A stretch of 64,000 nucleotides of DNA from Rahnella aceris (GTDB lineage Bacteria > Pseudomonadota > Gammaproteobacteria > Enterobacterales > Enterobacteriaceae). The stretch is taken from NCBI RefSeq assembly GCF_011684115.1, contig NZ_JAADJV010000001.1, forward strand, positions 1,798,001 to 1,862,000. The letters are read 5' to 3'. Below, in pieces: positions 11,381 to 20,494 of this stretch. Positions within the stretch are counted from its first letter, which is position 1. Each line of letters starts with the position of its first letter. The notes below the pieces were generated by a model. The model was not told the origin of the DNA and did not search any database. It saw only the letters and a program-made list of their open reading frames with translations. The translations under genes were made by a program, and so were the position numbers.

Positions 11381-12814
11381 TCATTTGCTCCTGGAGGAAA
11401 GCTGCACCTGCGGCACGTAGCTGAAGTCACGGTCAAACGGGAAAGTTTTACGCGGTTTGCGATGGCGTGGCAGGCGTTCGACAAACTGATCGACCACGCC
11501 ATTCGACAGCGCCATCAGGTTCGGGCTGGCAATCGGTGCCAGTTCCGGTGACAGATAGCCGGATTTCACGACAACAATGTCCGCGGTATGCGGATCCAGT
11601 TCCAGCACGGTAAAGTCGCTGATGTTGTGATACGGGCGGCGGCGCGCCGACACCACCACATCAATTCCGCCAATGCGCAGCACGGCCTGACGGTCAGCCG
11701 GTGCCAGTGCGTCAAGCAGAAAGACGACTTCAAATTCACCTTTCACCTGCGGGCTGGAATGATCGAGCGACGCGCCAAGTGTCAGCGTCAGTATTGACCC
11801 GACACCGGCATTGAATGCCGCATCGGTTGCCGGTGCATCAGCAATCCCGGCCACAATGGTATTCTGCGCATACTGTTTGATCAGTTCCTGCAACACATCC
11901 GCGCGGTCACCGACACCGCCACCTGTCGGATTATCGCCGGAATCCGCCAGCACCACCGGCCGCGTTTCACTGGCAATCGCTTTTTTCACACAGGCCTCAA
12001 CGGTGTCGGTTTCGCAGCCGAACACAAAATCTTCCCGTGCGTCCCAGTAAGCCTGTGCCAGTTGAGTGGCCTGCTGCTCCAGCCCAGTACGGTCGGTGCC
12101 GGTCATGATCACCGCCGCCGTCGCACGCGGCTCATCCGCCCACACATAACCCACCATCAGTGAGCTGTCCCATACGCCGTCAACTTCATCCATTTCCGGC
12201 AAACGGGCGTACAAACTTTTCGCCGGTTCATCTTCCGTACTGGTGCGCTCGCCGGGTAACACCACCGGTACCGGCACCCACAGCAGCGTCGGTTTTACGC
12301 CGGTTTGCAGATGCTTTACCAGCATGGCGACAGAACGGCGCATGGTTTCCTCCACATCAATATGCGGCGCAGTGCGGTAAGTCGAAAACATATCAATGGC
12401 GTCAATAATGCGTTGTGACACGTTGCCATGCAGATCATAACTGACGCTGATCGGGCAATCCGGCCCGACGGCTTTACGCGCCGCGGCAATCCAGTCACCT
12501 TCGGCATCCTCCAGCCCTTCAACATACATCGCGCCGTGCATCGCCAGATACAAACCGTCGAACGGTTTTCGCGCCTCCAGACCCGCCAGCATTTCCGCTT
12601 TGAATTTATCGTACGTCGCACGCGCTACCGGACCACCGGCAATAGCACGGGCGTGAATGGTCGGTAAAAACGTCGCAGGATAGTCCTGCAAAAAACGAAA
12701 GCGCGGTGATGCCAGTAACTGCGCATCACGCACGACGGTGAAATCCTTTTCCTCGTTAAGCACCGGATTGTAAGTGCTGCATTCAATATGGATACCGCTG
12801 ACCGCTATACGCAT
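11381..12814 (-). CDS. M81 family (MlrC-like) metallopeptidase
   Basis: Homologue of MlrC, the peptidase that finishes degradation of linearised microcystin in Sphingomonas; family M81 (DUF1485 plus MlrC C-terminal domain). Visible hallmarks are the N-terminal IHIECSTYNP, GAMYVEGLEDAEGDW, the SYDLHGN metal-binding region and the C-terminal-domain loop SGDNPTGGGVGD. Length about 477 aa is typical. The ATG at 12814 has GAGGA 9 bases upstream; the ATG at 12823 directly abuts that Shine-Dalgarno, so I prefer the inner start. It lies between the ROK regulator and the ABC ATPase, suggesting that it cleaves an imported peptide-like substrate in the cytoplasm. The natural substrate cannot be told from sequence. 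Confidence 0.87.
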   Translation of the reverse strand: MRIAVSGIHIECSTYNPVLNEEKDFTVVRDAQLLASPRFRFLQDYPATFLPTIHARAIAGGPVARATYDKFKAEMLAGLEARKPFDGLYLAMHGAMYVEGLEDAEGDWIAAARKAVGPDCPISVSYDLHGNVSQRIIDAIDMFSTYRTAPHIDVEETMRRSVAMLVKHLQTGVKPTLLWVPVPVVLPGERTSTEDEPAKSLYARLPEMDEVDGVWDSSLMVGYVWADEPRATAAVIMTGTDRTGLEQQATQLAQAYWDAREDFVFGCETDTVEACVKKAIASETRPVVLADSGDNPTGGGVGDRADVLQELIKQYAQNTIVAGIADAPATDAAFNAGVGSILTLTLGASLDHSSPQVKGEFEVVFLLDALAPADRQAVLRIGGIDVVVSARRRPYHNISDFTVLELDPHTADIVVVKSGYLSPELAPIASPNLMALSNGVVDQFVERLPRHRKPRKTFPFDRDFSYVPQVQLSSRSK

Positions 12815-12826
12815 GTTGCTCATTCC

Positions 12827-13966
12827 TCAGACAGGCTTCAGACCAACCAGAAAGCGATGTGCGGCTATACTCGCCGCCGCGCGCGCCCAGGTGTCGTCGT
12901 TTAGGGTAAAAGTACGAACCGGTGTTTTACCGGCGTTGCCCGGCAACACATTGGCTTCAACAGACTGATGTACAACCGTGCCGAACAGCCCGGAAAAATC
13001 GGCATCCTGATGGGCAATCAGGATCAGGTCCGGGTCATTGATTTGAATCAGATGCGATATCGCCAGGCCCAGCGCAGAACCGGCACGGTGCAAAATACGG
13101 ATTGCCGCCGTCTGGCCCTGCATCGCCAGTTGTTCCAGCCCGCCGATCGTGGAAGCATCCAGCCCTTCAGCTTTGGCCATTTCCGCAATAGCATTGAGGG
13201 AGGCCAGCGTGTCGAGACAACCGCGCTTGCCGCAGCGGCATGGTGAACCGTTCAGCTCCAGCGTGCAGTGCGCGATCTCCCCTGCACCGCCGTGTAAACC
13301 ACGATGCAATTGCCCGGCGATGAAATGCGCGCTGCCAATCCCCGCCCCGTGGCTGACCAGCGTAAAGCTGCTCAGATCCCGCGCCTGACCAAAACTTTTC
13401 TCGCTTACCGCCAGCGCTTTGGCGTCATTTTCAATAGCCACGTCCATGCCTGTCGCCTGCGAAATCAGCCTGGCCAGCGGCACATCCCGCCAGCCCAGCA
13501 ACGCCGACTGCACGCAGGTCGACTGATGCTCATCAATAAGACCCGATAGCGTCACGCCCAGCCCGACCAGCTTTTTTGCCGCCTCGGGATGAGGCTCGAG
13601 TAACGCCGGTAAGGCGCTGGCGATATTGGCTGCCAGTTGTTGCGGATCCGCATCAGCAGCAAAAGACACCCGCGAAAGTATTTCGCCATGCAGATTGATC
13701 AGGGCCATTTGCGCCGGATTTTGCAGCAAAGAAACACCGGCAAACCACGCGCCGTCAGGATGCACGACCAGACGTACCGACGGTCTCCCCTGTCCGCTGC
13801 CCGGCACCGTTTCTGCCTCATGCAGAAAACCGGCCTCGATCATCTCGCGTACCACGCCGCCGATAGCCGCTTTACTCATTCCTGAGGACTGCGCCAGTTC
13901 GGTACGGCTTAAACCGCCTGCGGCATTCACTGCGCCCAAAATCTGACGTTGCAAAGTTGTTAGCAT
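12827..13966 (-). CDS. ROK family transcriptional regulator
   Basis: Repressor-type ROK protein (NagC/Mlc/XylR relatives). It has an N-terminal winged helix-turn-helix (about residues 1-65, LSRTELAQSSGMSKAAIGGVVREMIEAGF), then a sugar-kinase-like domain with GAGIGSAHFIAG and the ROK zinc motif CRCGKRGCLD near residue 240. At 379 aa it has the usual length. It heads the minus-strand unit and faces the binding-protein gene across a 235-base intergenic region containing a palindrome, so it probably controls both units in response to a sugar-containing ligand. No clear Shine-Dalgarno precedes the ATG. Confidence 0.88.
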   Translation of the reverse strand: MLTTLQRQILGAVNAAGGLSRTELAQSSGMSKAAIGGVVREMIEAGFLHEAETVPGSGQGRPSVRLVVHPDGAWFAGVSLLQNPAQMALINLHGEILSRVSFAADADPQQLAANIASALPALLEPHPEAAKKLVGLGVTLSGLIDEHQSTCVQSALLGWRDVPLARLISQATGMDVAIENDAKALAVSEKSFGQARDLSSFTLVSHGAGIGSAHFIAGQLHRGLHGGAGEIAHCTLELNGSPCRCGKRGCLDTLASLNAIAEMAKAEGLDASTIGGLEQLAMQGQTAAIRILHRAGSALGLAISHLIQINDPDLILIAHQDADFSGLFGTVVHQSVEANVLPGNAGKTPVRTFTLNDDTWARAAASIAAHRFLVGLKPV

Positions 13967-14040
13967 ATTCGTTTTGGCGCTCTCAGTTTTCGCTCATCTG
14001 CATTGACATTAAACGGTAGAAATGGATATATCAATGCCAA

Positions 14041-14061
14041 TTAGTTCACAAATTAAACTAA
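14041..14061. promoter_or_regulatory. Candidate ROK-regulator operator
   Basis: The inverted repeat TTAGTT-N9-AACTAA sits in the divergent intergenic region of the ROK regulator and the binding-protein gene. The AT-rich arms with a 9-base centre resemble NagC/Mlc-type sites in shape. Two direct copies of TTTGTTAAA follow at 14093-14101 and 14106-14114. Confidence 0.45.
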
Positions 14062-14201
14062 ATGTTCCGATATAAGTATTTCATATGAACTATTTGTTAA
14101 ATCTCTTTGTTAAAACAAACTGTCATTAAAACCGGCGTTTTACTCAACCGGCAGACTGAGCCAGAGCCACTTAATCCGATTTTTCACGCAGAGGGCAGAA
14201 C

Positions 14202-15746
14202 ATGAAGATTACCCGTTATATCCGGCGTCCCTTACCGTTAACGCTGCTGAGCAGCGCCCTTCTCGCCGCGTTTTCGCTGCCGGTGTTTGCCGCCACGCTG
14301 AACGTGATGCAAAACGAAGCGCCGCGCAGTATGGATCCGGGCAACCAGACCGCGACCTTTACCGGCACGGTACTGGATCCAATGTATGAAGGTCTGCTGC
14401 GTATGTCGCCGCAACTCAAACCGGAAGCGGCGCTGGCGACCTCGTGGAGCAGCGATGAAAGCGGGCTGGTGTGGACCTTCAAACTGCGCAGTGGCGTCAC
14501 TTTCCACGACGGTACACCGTTTAACGCTGACGCCGTTGTCGCCAACTTTGCCCGCCATCTCGATACCAAACGCGGGCTGGCCGCCAGCGGACGTCTGCGT
14601 ACTTTCCTTGACAGCGTCACCAAAACCGACGATTCCACCGTTGTCTTCAAACTGAAAAAACCCTATCCCGCCTTCCTGAATTTACTGACTACCGGCGCCT
14701 GTCTGATGGTCAGCCCTGCAGCGGATAAAACCGGTACGCTGGACAGCAAAGCGGTCGGCACCGGACCGTACAAAATGGTGCAGTACAAAACCGGCGAATT
14801 CGTGCTGGAAGAAAAATATCCGGGTTACTGGGGTGATAAAGCCGCCGGGCCGGACGACATTAAATGGACCTGGAGCGCTGAGCCTTCGGTCATGAACATG
14901 GCGTTGCAGGCGGGTGAAACCGACGTCATCAACCCTGTGCCGCCACAATTTGCCCGCGTACTGAAAAATAATCCTAAATTCAGTTTGCATGAAAGCCCGG
15001 GTGCCGCCGTGTTCTGGGTTGCGCTGAATACCGACCTTAAACCCCTGAGTGACGTCCGCGTCCGTCAGGCACTGAACTATGCCACCGACCGCGACGGACT
15101 GGTGCGCGCCATCATGTCCGGTTTCGCACAACCGGCGAATTCCCCGCTGGCACCGGTGACCGCCGGTTATGACAAAACACTGAACCCGTATCCGCTGGAT
15201 CTGGCAAAAGCCAAAGCCCTGCTCAAAGAAGCCGGTGTGGCTGACGGTTTCACGATGTCGATTGCCGTACAGGGCCAGGATGCCCGTATCGGTCAGGTGC
15301 TGCAAAGCATGTGGGCGAAAATCGGCGTGAAACTTGACGTGCGGATCATGGAAAGCGGCGTGTGGACTAAAGCCGCGTTTGCCGATCAGGCCGGTAAAAA
15401 AGCCGATAACACCGGTGCGGTGCTGGCTTCCTGGTCTTCCGGCGCCAACGGCGCAGATCTGCAACTCCGTCCGCTGTATTACAGCAAAAGCTTCGCACCC
15501 GGCGGCGCAAATCTGGGCTTCTTCAGTGACCCGAAACTGGACGACATGTTAGACAAAGCCGCCTCAACGCTGGATGAAAACACCCGCAACGCGATTTACG
15601 TTGACGCCCAGAAAGAAATTAACCAGCAGGCACCGCAGGTGCTGTTGTATTACCAGAATGATTTGTACGCCACCGGCACGAATATTTCAGGTGTCACGAT
15701 GATCCCGGGTGGACAAATTGTGGTGAAAGATGCACAGAAAAAATAA
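14202..15746 (+). CDS. Periplasmic solute-binding protein, SBP family 5 (peptide type)
   Basis: Substrate-capturing protein of a dipeptide/oligopeptide-type ABC importer. The N-terminus (MKITRYIRRPLPLTLLSSALLAAFSLPVFAA) is a Sec signal peptide with an AxA-type cleavage near residue 31. The family signature follows (PRSMDPGNQTATFTG, RMSPQLKPEAALATSW, WTFKLRSGVTFHDGTPFNADAVVANF). Length 514 aa. GAGGGC lies just before the ATG. It is the first gene of the plus-strand unit with two permeases and a ROK kinase. Specificity is unknown; it resembles GsiB/DppA-class proteins only at family level. Confidence 0.9.
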   Translation: MKITRYIRRPLPLTLLSSALLAAFSLPVFAATLNVMQNEAPRSMDPGNQTATFTGTVLDPMYEGLLRMSPQLKPEAALATSWSSDESGLVWTFKLRSGVTFHDGTPFNADAVVANFARHLDTKRGLAASGRLRTFLDSVTKTDDSTVVFKLKKPYPAFLNLLTTGACLMVSPAADKTGTLDSKAVGTGPYKMVQYKTGEFVLEEKYPGYWGDKAAGPDDIKWTWSAEPSVMNMALQAGETDVINPVPPQFARVLKNNPKFSLHESPGAAVFWVALNTDLKPLSDVRVRQALNYATDRDGLVRAIMSGFAQPANSPLAPVTAGYDKTLNPYPLDLAKAKALLKEAGVADGFTMSIAVQGQDARIGQVLQSMWAKIGVKLDVRIMESGVWTKAAFADQAGKKADNTGAVLASWSSGANGADLQLRPLYYSKSFAPGGANLGFFSDPKLDDMLDKAASTLDENTRNAIYVDAQKEINQQAPQVLLYYQNDLYATGTNISGVTMIPGGQIVVKDAQKK

Positions 15747-15773
15747 CCGCAGTATCTACAGTGGAAAATAGCC

Positions 15774-16694
15774 ATGAAAGCCTATCTTGCCAAAAAGCTC
15801 ATCGCCTTCCCGGTCATCCTGATCGGGGTGTCGATGCTGATTTTTGTGTCCATCCGCGCGCTGCCGGGCGATCCGGCGCGTCTGATGGCCGGGCCTGAAG
15901 CGACACAGGAAGCGGTCGATGCCATGCGCGTTCGTCTCGGGCTGGATCAGCCGCTGGTGACGCAATATCTGCATTTTGCCGGTGATGTGTTGCATGGCAA
16001 TCTCGGCATCTCGCTACAGTCGCAGCAGCCGGTCACGCAGGAAATCGGGGAACGAATGCCGTATACCCTGATGCTGGCGGTGCTGGCGTACTTTCTGGCT
16101 GTAGCGGTTGGCGTTCCGGCGGGCATGATAGGCGCGGTTTACCGCAACCGCTGGCCGGATTTTGGCGTGATGTTACTGGCGATTGCCGGCGCGTCCATCG
16201 CCAACTTCTGGCTGGGGCTGATGGCAATGAATACTTTTTCGGTCAATCTCGGCTGGCTGCCGCTGCTCGGCGCGACATCATGGAAAAGCTACATTCTGCC
16301 TTCCGTGACGCTGGCGGTTTTACCCATGGCGGTGATGGCGCGCATGACGCGTTCCAGCATGCTGGATGTCTTGTCGGAAGATTATATCCGCACCGCGCGC
16401 GCCAAAGGTTTGTCCGCCACTACCGTGTATTGCAGCCATGCGTTTCGCAATGCGCTGATCCCGATTGTCACTATTGTGGCGCTCAATTTCGGCAGCCTGA
16501 TTGGCGGCGCAGTCGTCACCGAATCCGTCTTTAACTGGCCGGGCATTGGTCGCCTGCTGGTGGATTCCGTGCGTTATCGCGATTATCCGGTCATTCAGGG
16601 CGTGGCGCTGGTCGCCGTCTGCGGCGTGGTGGTAATGAACCTGCTCGGTGAATTACTGATTGCTTTCCTGAATCCAAAAATAAGGTTCGATTAA
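15774..16694 (+). CDS. ABC transporter permease, DppB/GsiC type
   Basis: Inner-membrane subunit with an N-terminal transmembrane helix, a periplasmic stretch containing the LPGDPARLMAG motif, and about five further helices. The cytoplasmic EAA-type loop that contacts the ATPase is visible as EDYIRTARAKGLS...HAFRNALIPIVT. At 306 aa it has the size of GsiC. It follows the binding protein by 27 bases, and its TAA overlaps the next gene's ATG by one base. Confidence 0.92.
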   Translation: MKAYLAKKLIAFPVILIGVSMLIFVSIRALPGDPARLMAGPEATQEAVDAMRVRLGLDQPLVTQYLHFAGDVLHGNLGISLQSQQPVTQEIGERMPYTLMLAVLAYFLAVAVGVPAGMIGAVYRNRWPDFGVMLLAIAGASIANFWLGLMAMNTFSVNLGWLPLLGATSWKSYILPSVTLAVLPMAVMARMTRSSMLDVLSEDYIRTARAKGLSATTVYCSHAFRNALIPIVTIVALNFGSLIGGAVVTESVFNWPGIGRLLVDSVRYRDYPVIQGVALVAVCGVVVMNLLGELLIAFLNPKIRFD

Positions 16695-17560
16695 TGTCTG
16701 CCATTATCACGCAATTACCCCGTCGCAAACCGCGCACGTTGCGGTTGTTCCGCTGGTTATGGCGTCATCCGGCCGTGGCTCTCGGGGGATTTATTGTCAG
16801 CCTGATCGTGCTGATGGGCTTGTTTGCGCCATTGATCACCCGTCACGATCCTTACGCACAAGACCTGATTGATACCCTGCTTTCTCCGAATGCAAGTCAC
16901 TGGTTCGGTACGGATGATTATGGCCGCGATATCTTCGCCAGAGTGATTTATGGTGCGCGGATTTCGATTATCGAAGTGGTACTGAGCGTCGGGCTGGCAA
17001 TGATTATCGGCATTCCGCTGGGAATTATCGCCGGCATGGCGGGCCGTTATACCGACATGATCATCATGTGGTTTATGGACATGCTGTTTGCTTTTCCGGG
17101 CATCGTGCTGGCCATTCTGGTGGTCAGTATTCTCGGCGGCGGGCTGGTGAACTTGCTGATCGCGATTTCATTATTTGCCATTCCGGTATATGCACGCCTC
17201 AGCCGTAACCTGACGCTCGGTTTAAAGCAGATGGAATACGTGGAAGCCGCGCAGGCGCTGGGTTTATCAAATTACCGTATTATCGTGCATTACATTTTGC
17301 GCAATGCCATCGGGCCGATTATCGTGCAATCGACGCTGACTGCCGGCACGGTGATTCTCGCCGCCGCCAGTCTGTCATTTCTGGGGCTTGGCGTGCAGCC
17401 GCCGATGCCGGAATGGGGTACCATGATGAGCGATGGCCGGAACTTCCTCGGCATTAATATTTACCTTTCGCTGTTCCCCGGTCTGGCCATTATGCTGACC
17501 GTGCTTGGTTTTAACGTACTGGGCGACGGACTGCGAGATTTACTGGACACACGCTCATGA
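16694..17560 (+). CDS. ABC transporter permease, DppC/GsiD type
   Basis: Second membrane subunit of the same importer. It has an N-terminal helix, the HWFGTDDYGRDIFARVIYGARIS motif characteristic of DppC-type permeases, and an EAA loop (EYVEAAQALGLSNYRIIVHYILRNAIGPI). Length 288 aa. The start overlaps the preceding stop (TAATG), and its end overlaps the ROK kinase by four bases (ATGA), indicating translational coupling. Confidence 0.92.
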   Translation: MSAIITQLPRRKPRTLRLFRWLWRHPAVALGGFIVSLIVLMGLFAPLITRHDPYAQDLIDTLLSPNASHWFGTDDYGRDIFARVIYGARISIIEVVLSVGLAMIIGIPLGIIAGMAGRYTDMIIMWFMDMLFAFPGIVLAILVVSILGGGLVNLLIAISLFAIPVYARLSRNLTLGLKQMEYVEAAQALGLSNYRIIVHYILRNAIGPIIVQSTLTAGTVILAAASLSFLGLGVQPPMPEWGTMMSDGRNFLGINIYLSLFPGLAIMLTVLGFNVLGDGLRDLLDTRS

Positions 17561-18486
17561 GTTCTGCAGTTTTTTGCGCCGATATCGGCGGTTCATTTAT
17601 TAAATTTGGTGTTTCACGTTATTCCGGCGAAGTGGAAGAATGCGGCAAAGTGCCGACACCCGTTGCCTCATGGAATGATTTCGTTAACGCCATGCAAAAT
17701 CTGATCGACACGTATGGTGCTGATTTACCGGCTGGCACACCACTGGCGATTTCCACCGCCGGGCTGGTCTCCCCCCAAACCGGCGAAATGCTGGCCACCA
17801 ACATTCCCGCGTTCACCGGACATTCTCTGGCGCAAGATCTCAGTGCTGCGCTGGACCGTCCGGTCACCGCCGCCAACGATGCAGATTGTTTTGCCCTCGC
17901 TGAAGCCCATGCCGGTAACGCACAACATCAGTCCGTCGTGGCGGCGATTATTTTAGGTACCGGCGTCGGCGGAGGACTGGTGATCAACAGCCAGCTCGTC
18001 CGCGGTCACGGCGGCGTCACCGGCGAATGGGGACACGGTGCGATTACCCGCACAGAACTGACGATTGACAACAAAAAATACGCCGTTCCGCGCCTGAAAT
18101 GTGGCTGCGGCCAGACTGGCTGCCTCGATATGCTCGGCGGTGCGCGTGGCATGGAACGTTTGCATCAGCATTTTCACAGCCAGCAAAATACCAGTCTGGA
18201 GATTGTCACCGGCTGGCTGAACGGGCATCCCGGTTGTTCGCTGACCGTAAGCGCCTGGCTGGAACTGGTCGCCGAACCGCTGGCGCTGCTGGTCAACATC
18301 CTCGGCCCTTCCCGTATCGTCGCGGGCGGCGGGCTGGCCTCGGCAAAAGAACTTATCGCGGCGCTGGATGTGAAAGTACGCGGCGGTGTGCTGCACACTT
18401 ATGCAGAACCGTTGCTGATACCGGGGAAATTTTTGACCGACGGCGGATTAGTGGGGGCATCGGTACTGGGGAGAATGCAGAGTTAG
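17557..18486 (+). CDS. ROK family sugar kinase
   Basis: Probable cytoplasmic hexose or amino-sugar kinase. The phosphate-binding DIGGSFIKFG is at the N-terminus, the catalytic Asp in ANDADCFAL, the second ATP motif in LGTGVGGGLV, the ExGH motif in GEWGHGAI, and the ROK zinc motif CGCGQTGCLD. There is no helix-turn-helix, so this 309-aa protein is an enzyme rather than a regulator. It is translationally coupled to the permease. A sugar kinase in an oligopeptide-type transporter operon with an M81 peptidase suggests the imported compound contains both peptide and sugar parts. Confidence 0.88.
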   Translation: MSSAVFCADIGGSFIKFGVSRYSGEVEECGKVPTPVASWNDFVNAMQNLIDTYGADLPAGTPLAISTAGLVSPQTGEMLATNIPAFTGHSLAQDLSAALDRPVTAANDADCFALAEAHAGNAQHQSVVAAIILGTGVGGGLVINSQLVRGHGGVTGEWGHGAITRTELTIDNKKYAVPRLKCGCGQTGCLDMLGGARGMERLHQHFHSQQNTSLEIVTGWLNGHPGCSLTVSAWLELVAEPLALLVNILGPSRIVAGGGLASAKELIAALDVKVRGGVLHTYAEPLLIPGKFLTDGGLVGASVLGRMQS

Positions 18487-18533
18487 TTGTTTGATCCTTT
18501 CCCTGCAATGGCCGTACAGTTTTGGTTTCAACT

Positions 18534-18658
18534 CCTCCCCCTGCGAAGGGGGAGGCAGGGAGGGGGTTTTAAGTATTGAAACAAAGGCCTGCGTGGTCAC
18601 GTATCCCACTGATTTATCTTTAATACCCCAACCCAACCCTCCCCTTCGCAGGGGAGGG
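18534..18658. repeat. BIME-like palindromic repeat pair, locus 1
   Basis: Two palindromes face each other after the ROK kinase gene. The first is CCTCCCCC-TGCGAA-GGGGGAGG (18534-18555). The second is CCCTCCCC-TTCGCA-GGGGAGGG (18637-18658), whose loop is the reverse complement of the first. The same pair, with flanking similarity, appears in opposite orientation at 32.2-32.4 kb. Confidence 0.85.
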
Positions 18659-18660
18659 AG

Positions 18661-19230
18661 TCAGACCCGTTTTAGCCGATACAAACAATGTTCCCGCAAC
18701 CAGTGCCCTTCCTCAATCACCGGATGCATGAAGTTCTCTTCGGGATCGCACACCATTCCCAGCTTTTTCATCACTGCCTGTGAGCGGACATTCGGCAGCG
18801 CTGTAAATGCCACAATTTCGTTGAGCCCTAGCTGAATAAACCCGGCATCCAGCGCAGCGCGGGCAGCTTCGGTGCAAAAACCCTGTCCCCACGCATCCGC
18901 CCGTAAACGCCAGCCGACTTCAACGCACGGGTTGAACGGCAGGTTATATCCCGGTGTATGCAACCCGACGAAGCCCATAAACTCGCCGGTTTCACGTAAC
19001 TCAACCACCCAGATCCCCCACCCACGTTCAGTGATCAAATCCCGACAGCGGATCGCCATTTCATCACTTTTTTCACGGGCCAGCACTGACGGGAAAAATT
19101 CCATCACCTGCGGATCCGCGTTCATGGCGGCAAAAGGTTCAAAATCTTTATCCTGCCACTGGCGCAAAATCAGTCGCGATGTGGTGATAGCCAGCGGCGG
19201 CGATGCAACGGGGACGGTAAAAGACTGCAT
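18661..19230 (-). CDS. GNAT acetyltransferase, RimJ/RimL type
   Basis: Acetyl-CoA-dependent N-acetyltransferase of the Acetyltransf_3 class. It has the N-terminal TSRLILRQWQDKDFEPFAAMNADPQVMEFFP strand-helix pattern, the acetyl-CoA site region VGWRLRADAWGQGFCTEAARAALDAGF, and a C-terminal PNVRSQAVMKKLGM segment. The ATG at 19230 (MQSFTVPVASPP) has AGGAG 6-7 bases upstream, giving 189 aa; a 9-residue longer ORF lacks a binding site. The target is unknown. The stop codon lies directly beside the palindromic repeat. Confidence 0.88.
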   Translation of the reverse strand: MQSFTVPVASPPLAITTSRLILRQWQDKDFEPFAAMNADPQVMEFFPSVLAREKSDEMAIRCRDLITERGWGIWVVELRETGEFMGFVGLHTPGYNLPFNPCVEVGWRLRADAWGQGFCTEAARAALDAGFIQLGLNEIVAFTALPNVRSQAVMKKLGMVCDPEENFMHPVIEEGHWLREHCLYRLKRV

Positions 19231-19331
19231 AAACAACTCCTTTTTTATGGCAGACATGGGTTAAAAGTAAATTCTGGTATTTCCTGTTAATGATATTTAT
19301 AACAATAATAAATAATTCCGGAGCTGCCATT

Positions 19332-20171
19332 ATGATTTTTCACCGCTATCACGGACTGGGTAACGATTATCTGGTCTGCCATCACCGCGTCGCCGCCCTG
19401 CTCAGTAACCAGCAAATCCGGCGCATCTGCGATCGTCATTACGGCATCGGTTCCGACGGTTTGCTGATCGACAATGACGATGCAGATATCCCCTCCCTGC
19501 GTATTATCAATCCTGACGGTTCAGAAGCTGAGAAAAGCGGCAACGGTCTGCGTATTTATGCGCGTTATTTGTTTGATATTGGCCGCGTCGCGCATGAGCC
19601 GTTTCTGGTGAATACACCGGGCGGGCAAGTACGTTGCGAAGTCACCGACGGCGCCCATCAGGTGATCGTGGATATGGGGCAGGCAAAATTCTCGCCAGCC
19701 GCTCTACCCGCCAGTGTAGAAGGCGATGAAGCTCTCGCGCTACCCATCGTCGCGGGCGGGCATAATCTCAGTGCGACGCTGGTATCCATGGGCAATCCGC
19801 ACTGCGTGATCCGGGTGGACAAACTGGATCTGGATTTAGTAAAGCAACTCGGCTCAGAGATTGAAACGCTGGCGATTTTCCCGAAACGTACCAACGTGCA
19901 GTTCGCGCAAGTCCTTGATCGCAACAATATCAGCATCGGCATCTGGGAGCGCGGCGCGGGTTATACGCTGGCTTCCGGCAGCAGCAGTTGCGCGGCAGCC
20001 AGCGCGATGCGCAAACTCGGGCTGGTGGATGACCATGTCACGGTACATATGCCGGGCGGAAAACTCGCCATCAGTTTCAGCGGCGACTTTCAGGTCAACA
20101 TGCGTGGCCCGGTGCAGAAAATCGCCATAATTACCCTCGATAACGACTGCTTCCGGGATATGCCGGCATAG
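19332..20171 (+). CDS. Diaminopimelate-epimerase-fold protein lacking both catalytic cysteines
   Basis: Overall a DapF homologue (279 aa): HGLGNDYLV at the start, INPDGSEAEKSGNG, VSMGNPHCVI, and ERGAGYTLASGSSSCAAA. In true DapF the two catalytic bases are Cys73 (in xxCGNG) and Cys217 (in ACGSGAC). Here they are Ser69 and Ser215, and the Glu of ERGAGE is Tyr211. The DNA codons are AGC and TCC, so this is not a single error. It cannot be a normal two-cysteine epimerase. The start ATG 19332 has GGAG 9 bases upstream. It lies alone between an acetyltransferase and the gallate genes; the reaction is unknown. GalD in this window belongs to the related PrpF branch of the same fold. Confidence 0.85.
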   Translation: MIFHRYHGLGNDYLVCHHRVAALLSNQQIRRICDRHYGIGSDGLLIDNDDADIPSLRIINPDGSEAEKSGNGLRIYARYLFDIGRVAHEPFLVNTPGGQVRCEVTDGAHQVIVDMGQAKFSPAALPASVEGDEALALPIVAGGHNLSATLVSMGNPHCVIRVDKLDLDLVKQLGSEIETLAIFPKRTNVQFAQVLDRNNISIGIWERGAGYTLASGSSSCAAASAMRKLGLVDDHVTVHMPGGKLAISFSGDFQVNMRGPVQKIAIITLDNDCFRDMPA

Positions 20172-20494
20172 CATTCTGGCCTGCTGAACGTTCCCGGCTC
20201 ACCTCCCTTGCATGAAACTCTCCTGACGGCAGCCTGTCTGCCGCTCATTCTGTACGACCCCCTATAAACAAAACTCATACCTGCATAATGATTTTATGGC
20301 AGACAGCATGCTTTGCAGCCCCTAAGTTGGTTATCAGGAAACACAACAATGAATAACCAACTTACTGTTTAATAAATAAAATAATACTTATAAAAACCTC
20401 TCACGGCCGTTCTCCGTGCTTAACCGGTCAGTGAAATTTTGTTCAAAGTTTTAATCCGATCACATATTAATAAAAAAAACAGAGAGCGTACCCT
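20172..20494. other. Intergenic region upstream of the gallate transporter
   Basis: A 323-base gap with a small hairpin (CGGCAG-CTGCCG, about 20228-20244) without a T tract, the long inverted repeat listed separately, and an AT-rich stretch before the transporter start. It should contain the promoter of the galT-galA unit. Confidence 0.6.
20323..20364. promoter_or_regulatory. 12-bp perfect inverted repeat upstream of galT
   Basis: TAAGTTGGTTAT (20323-20334) and ATAACCAACTTA (20353-20364) are perfect reverse complements separated by 18 bases. They lie about 130 bases before the transporter ATG. It could be a paired operator for the LysR-type regulator or a leader stem-loop. Confidence 0.5.
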
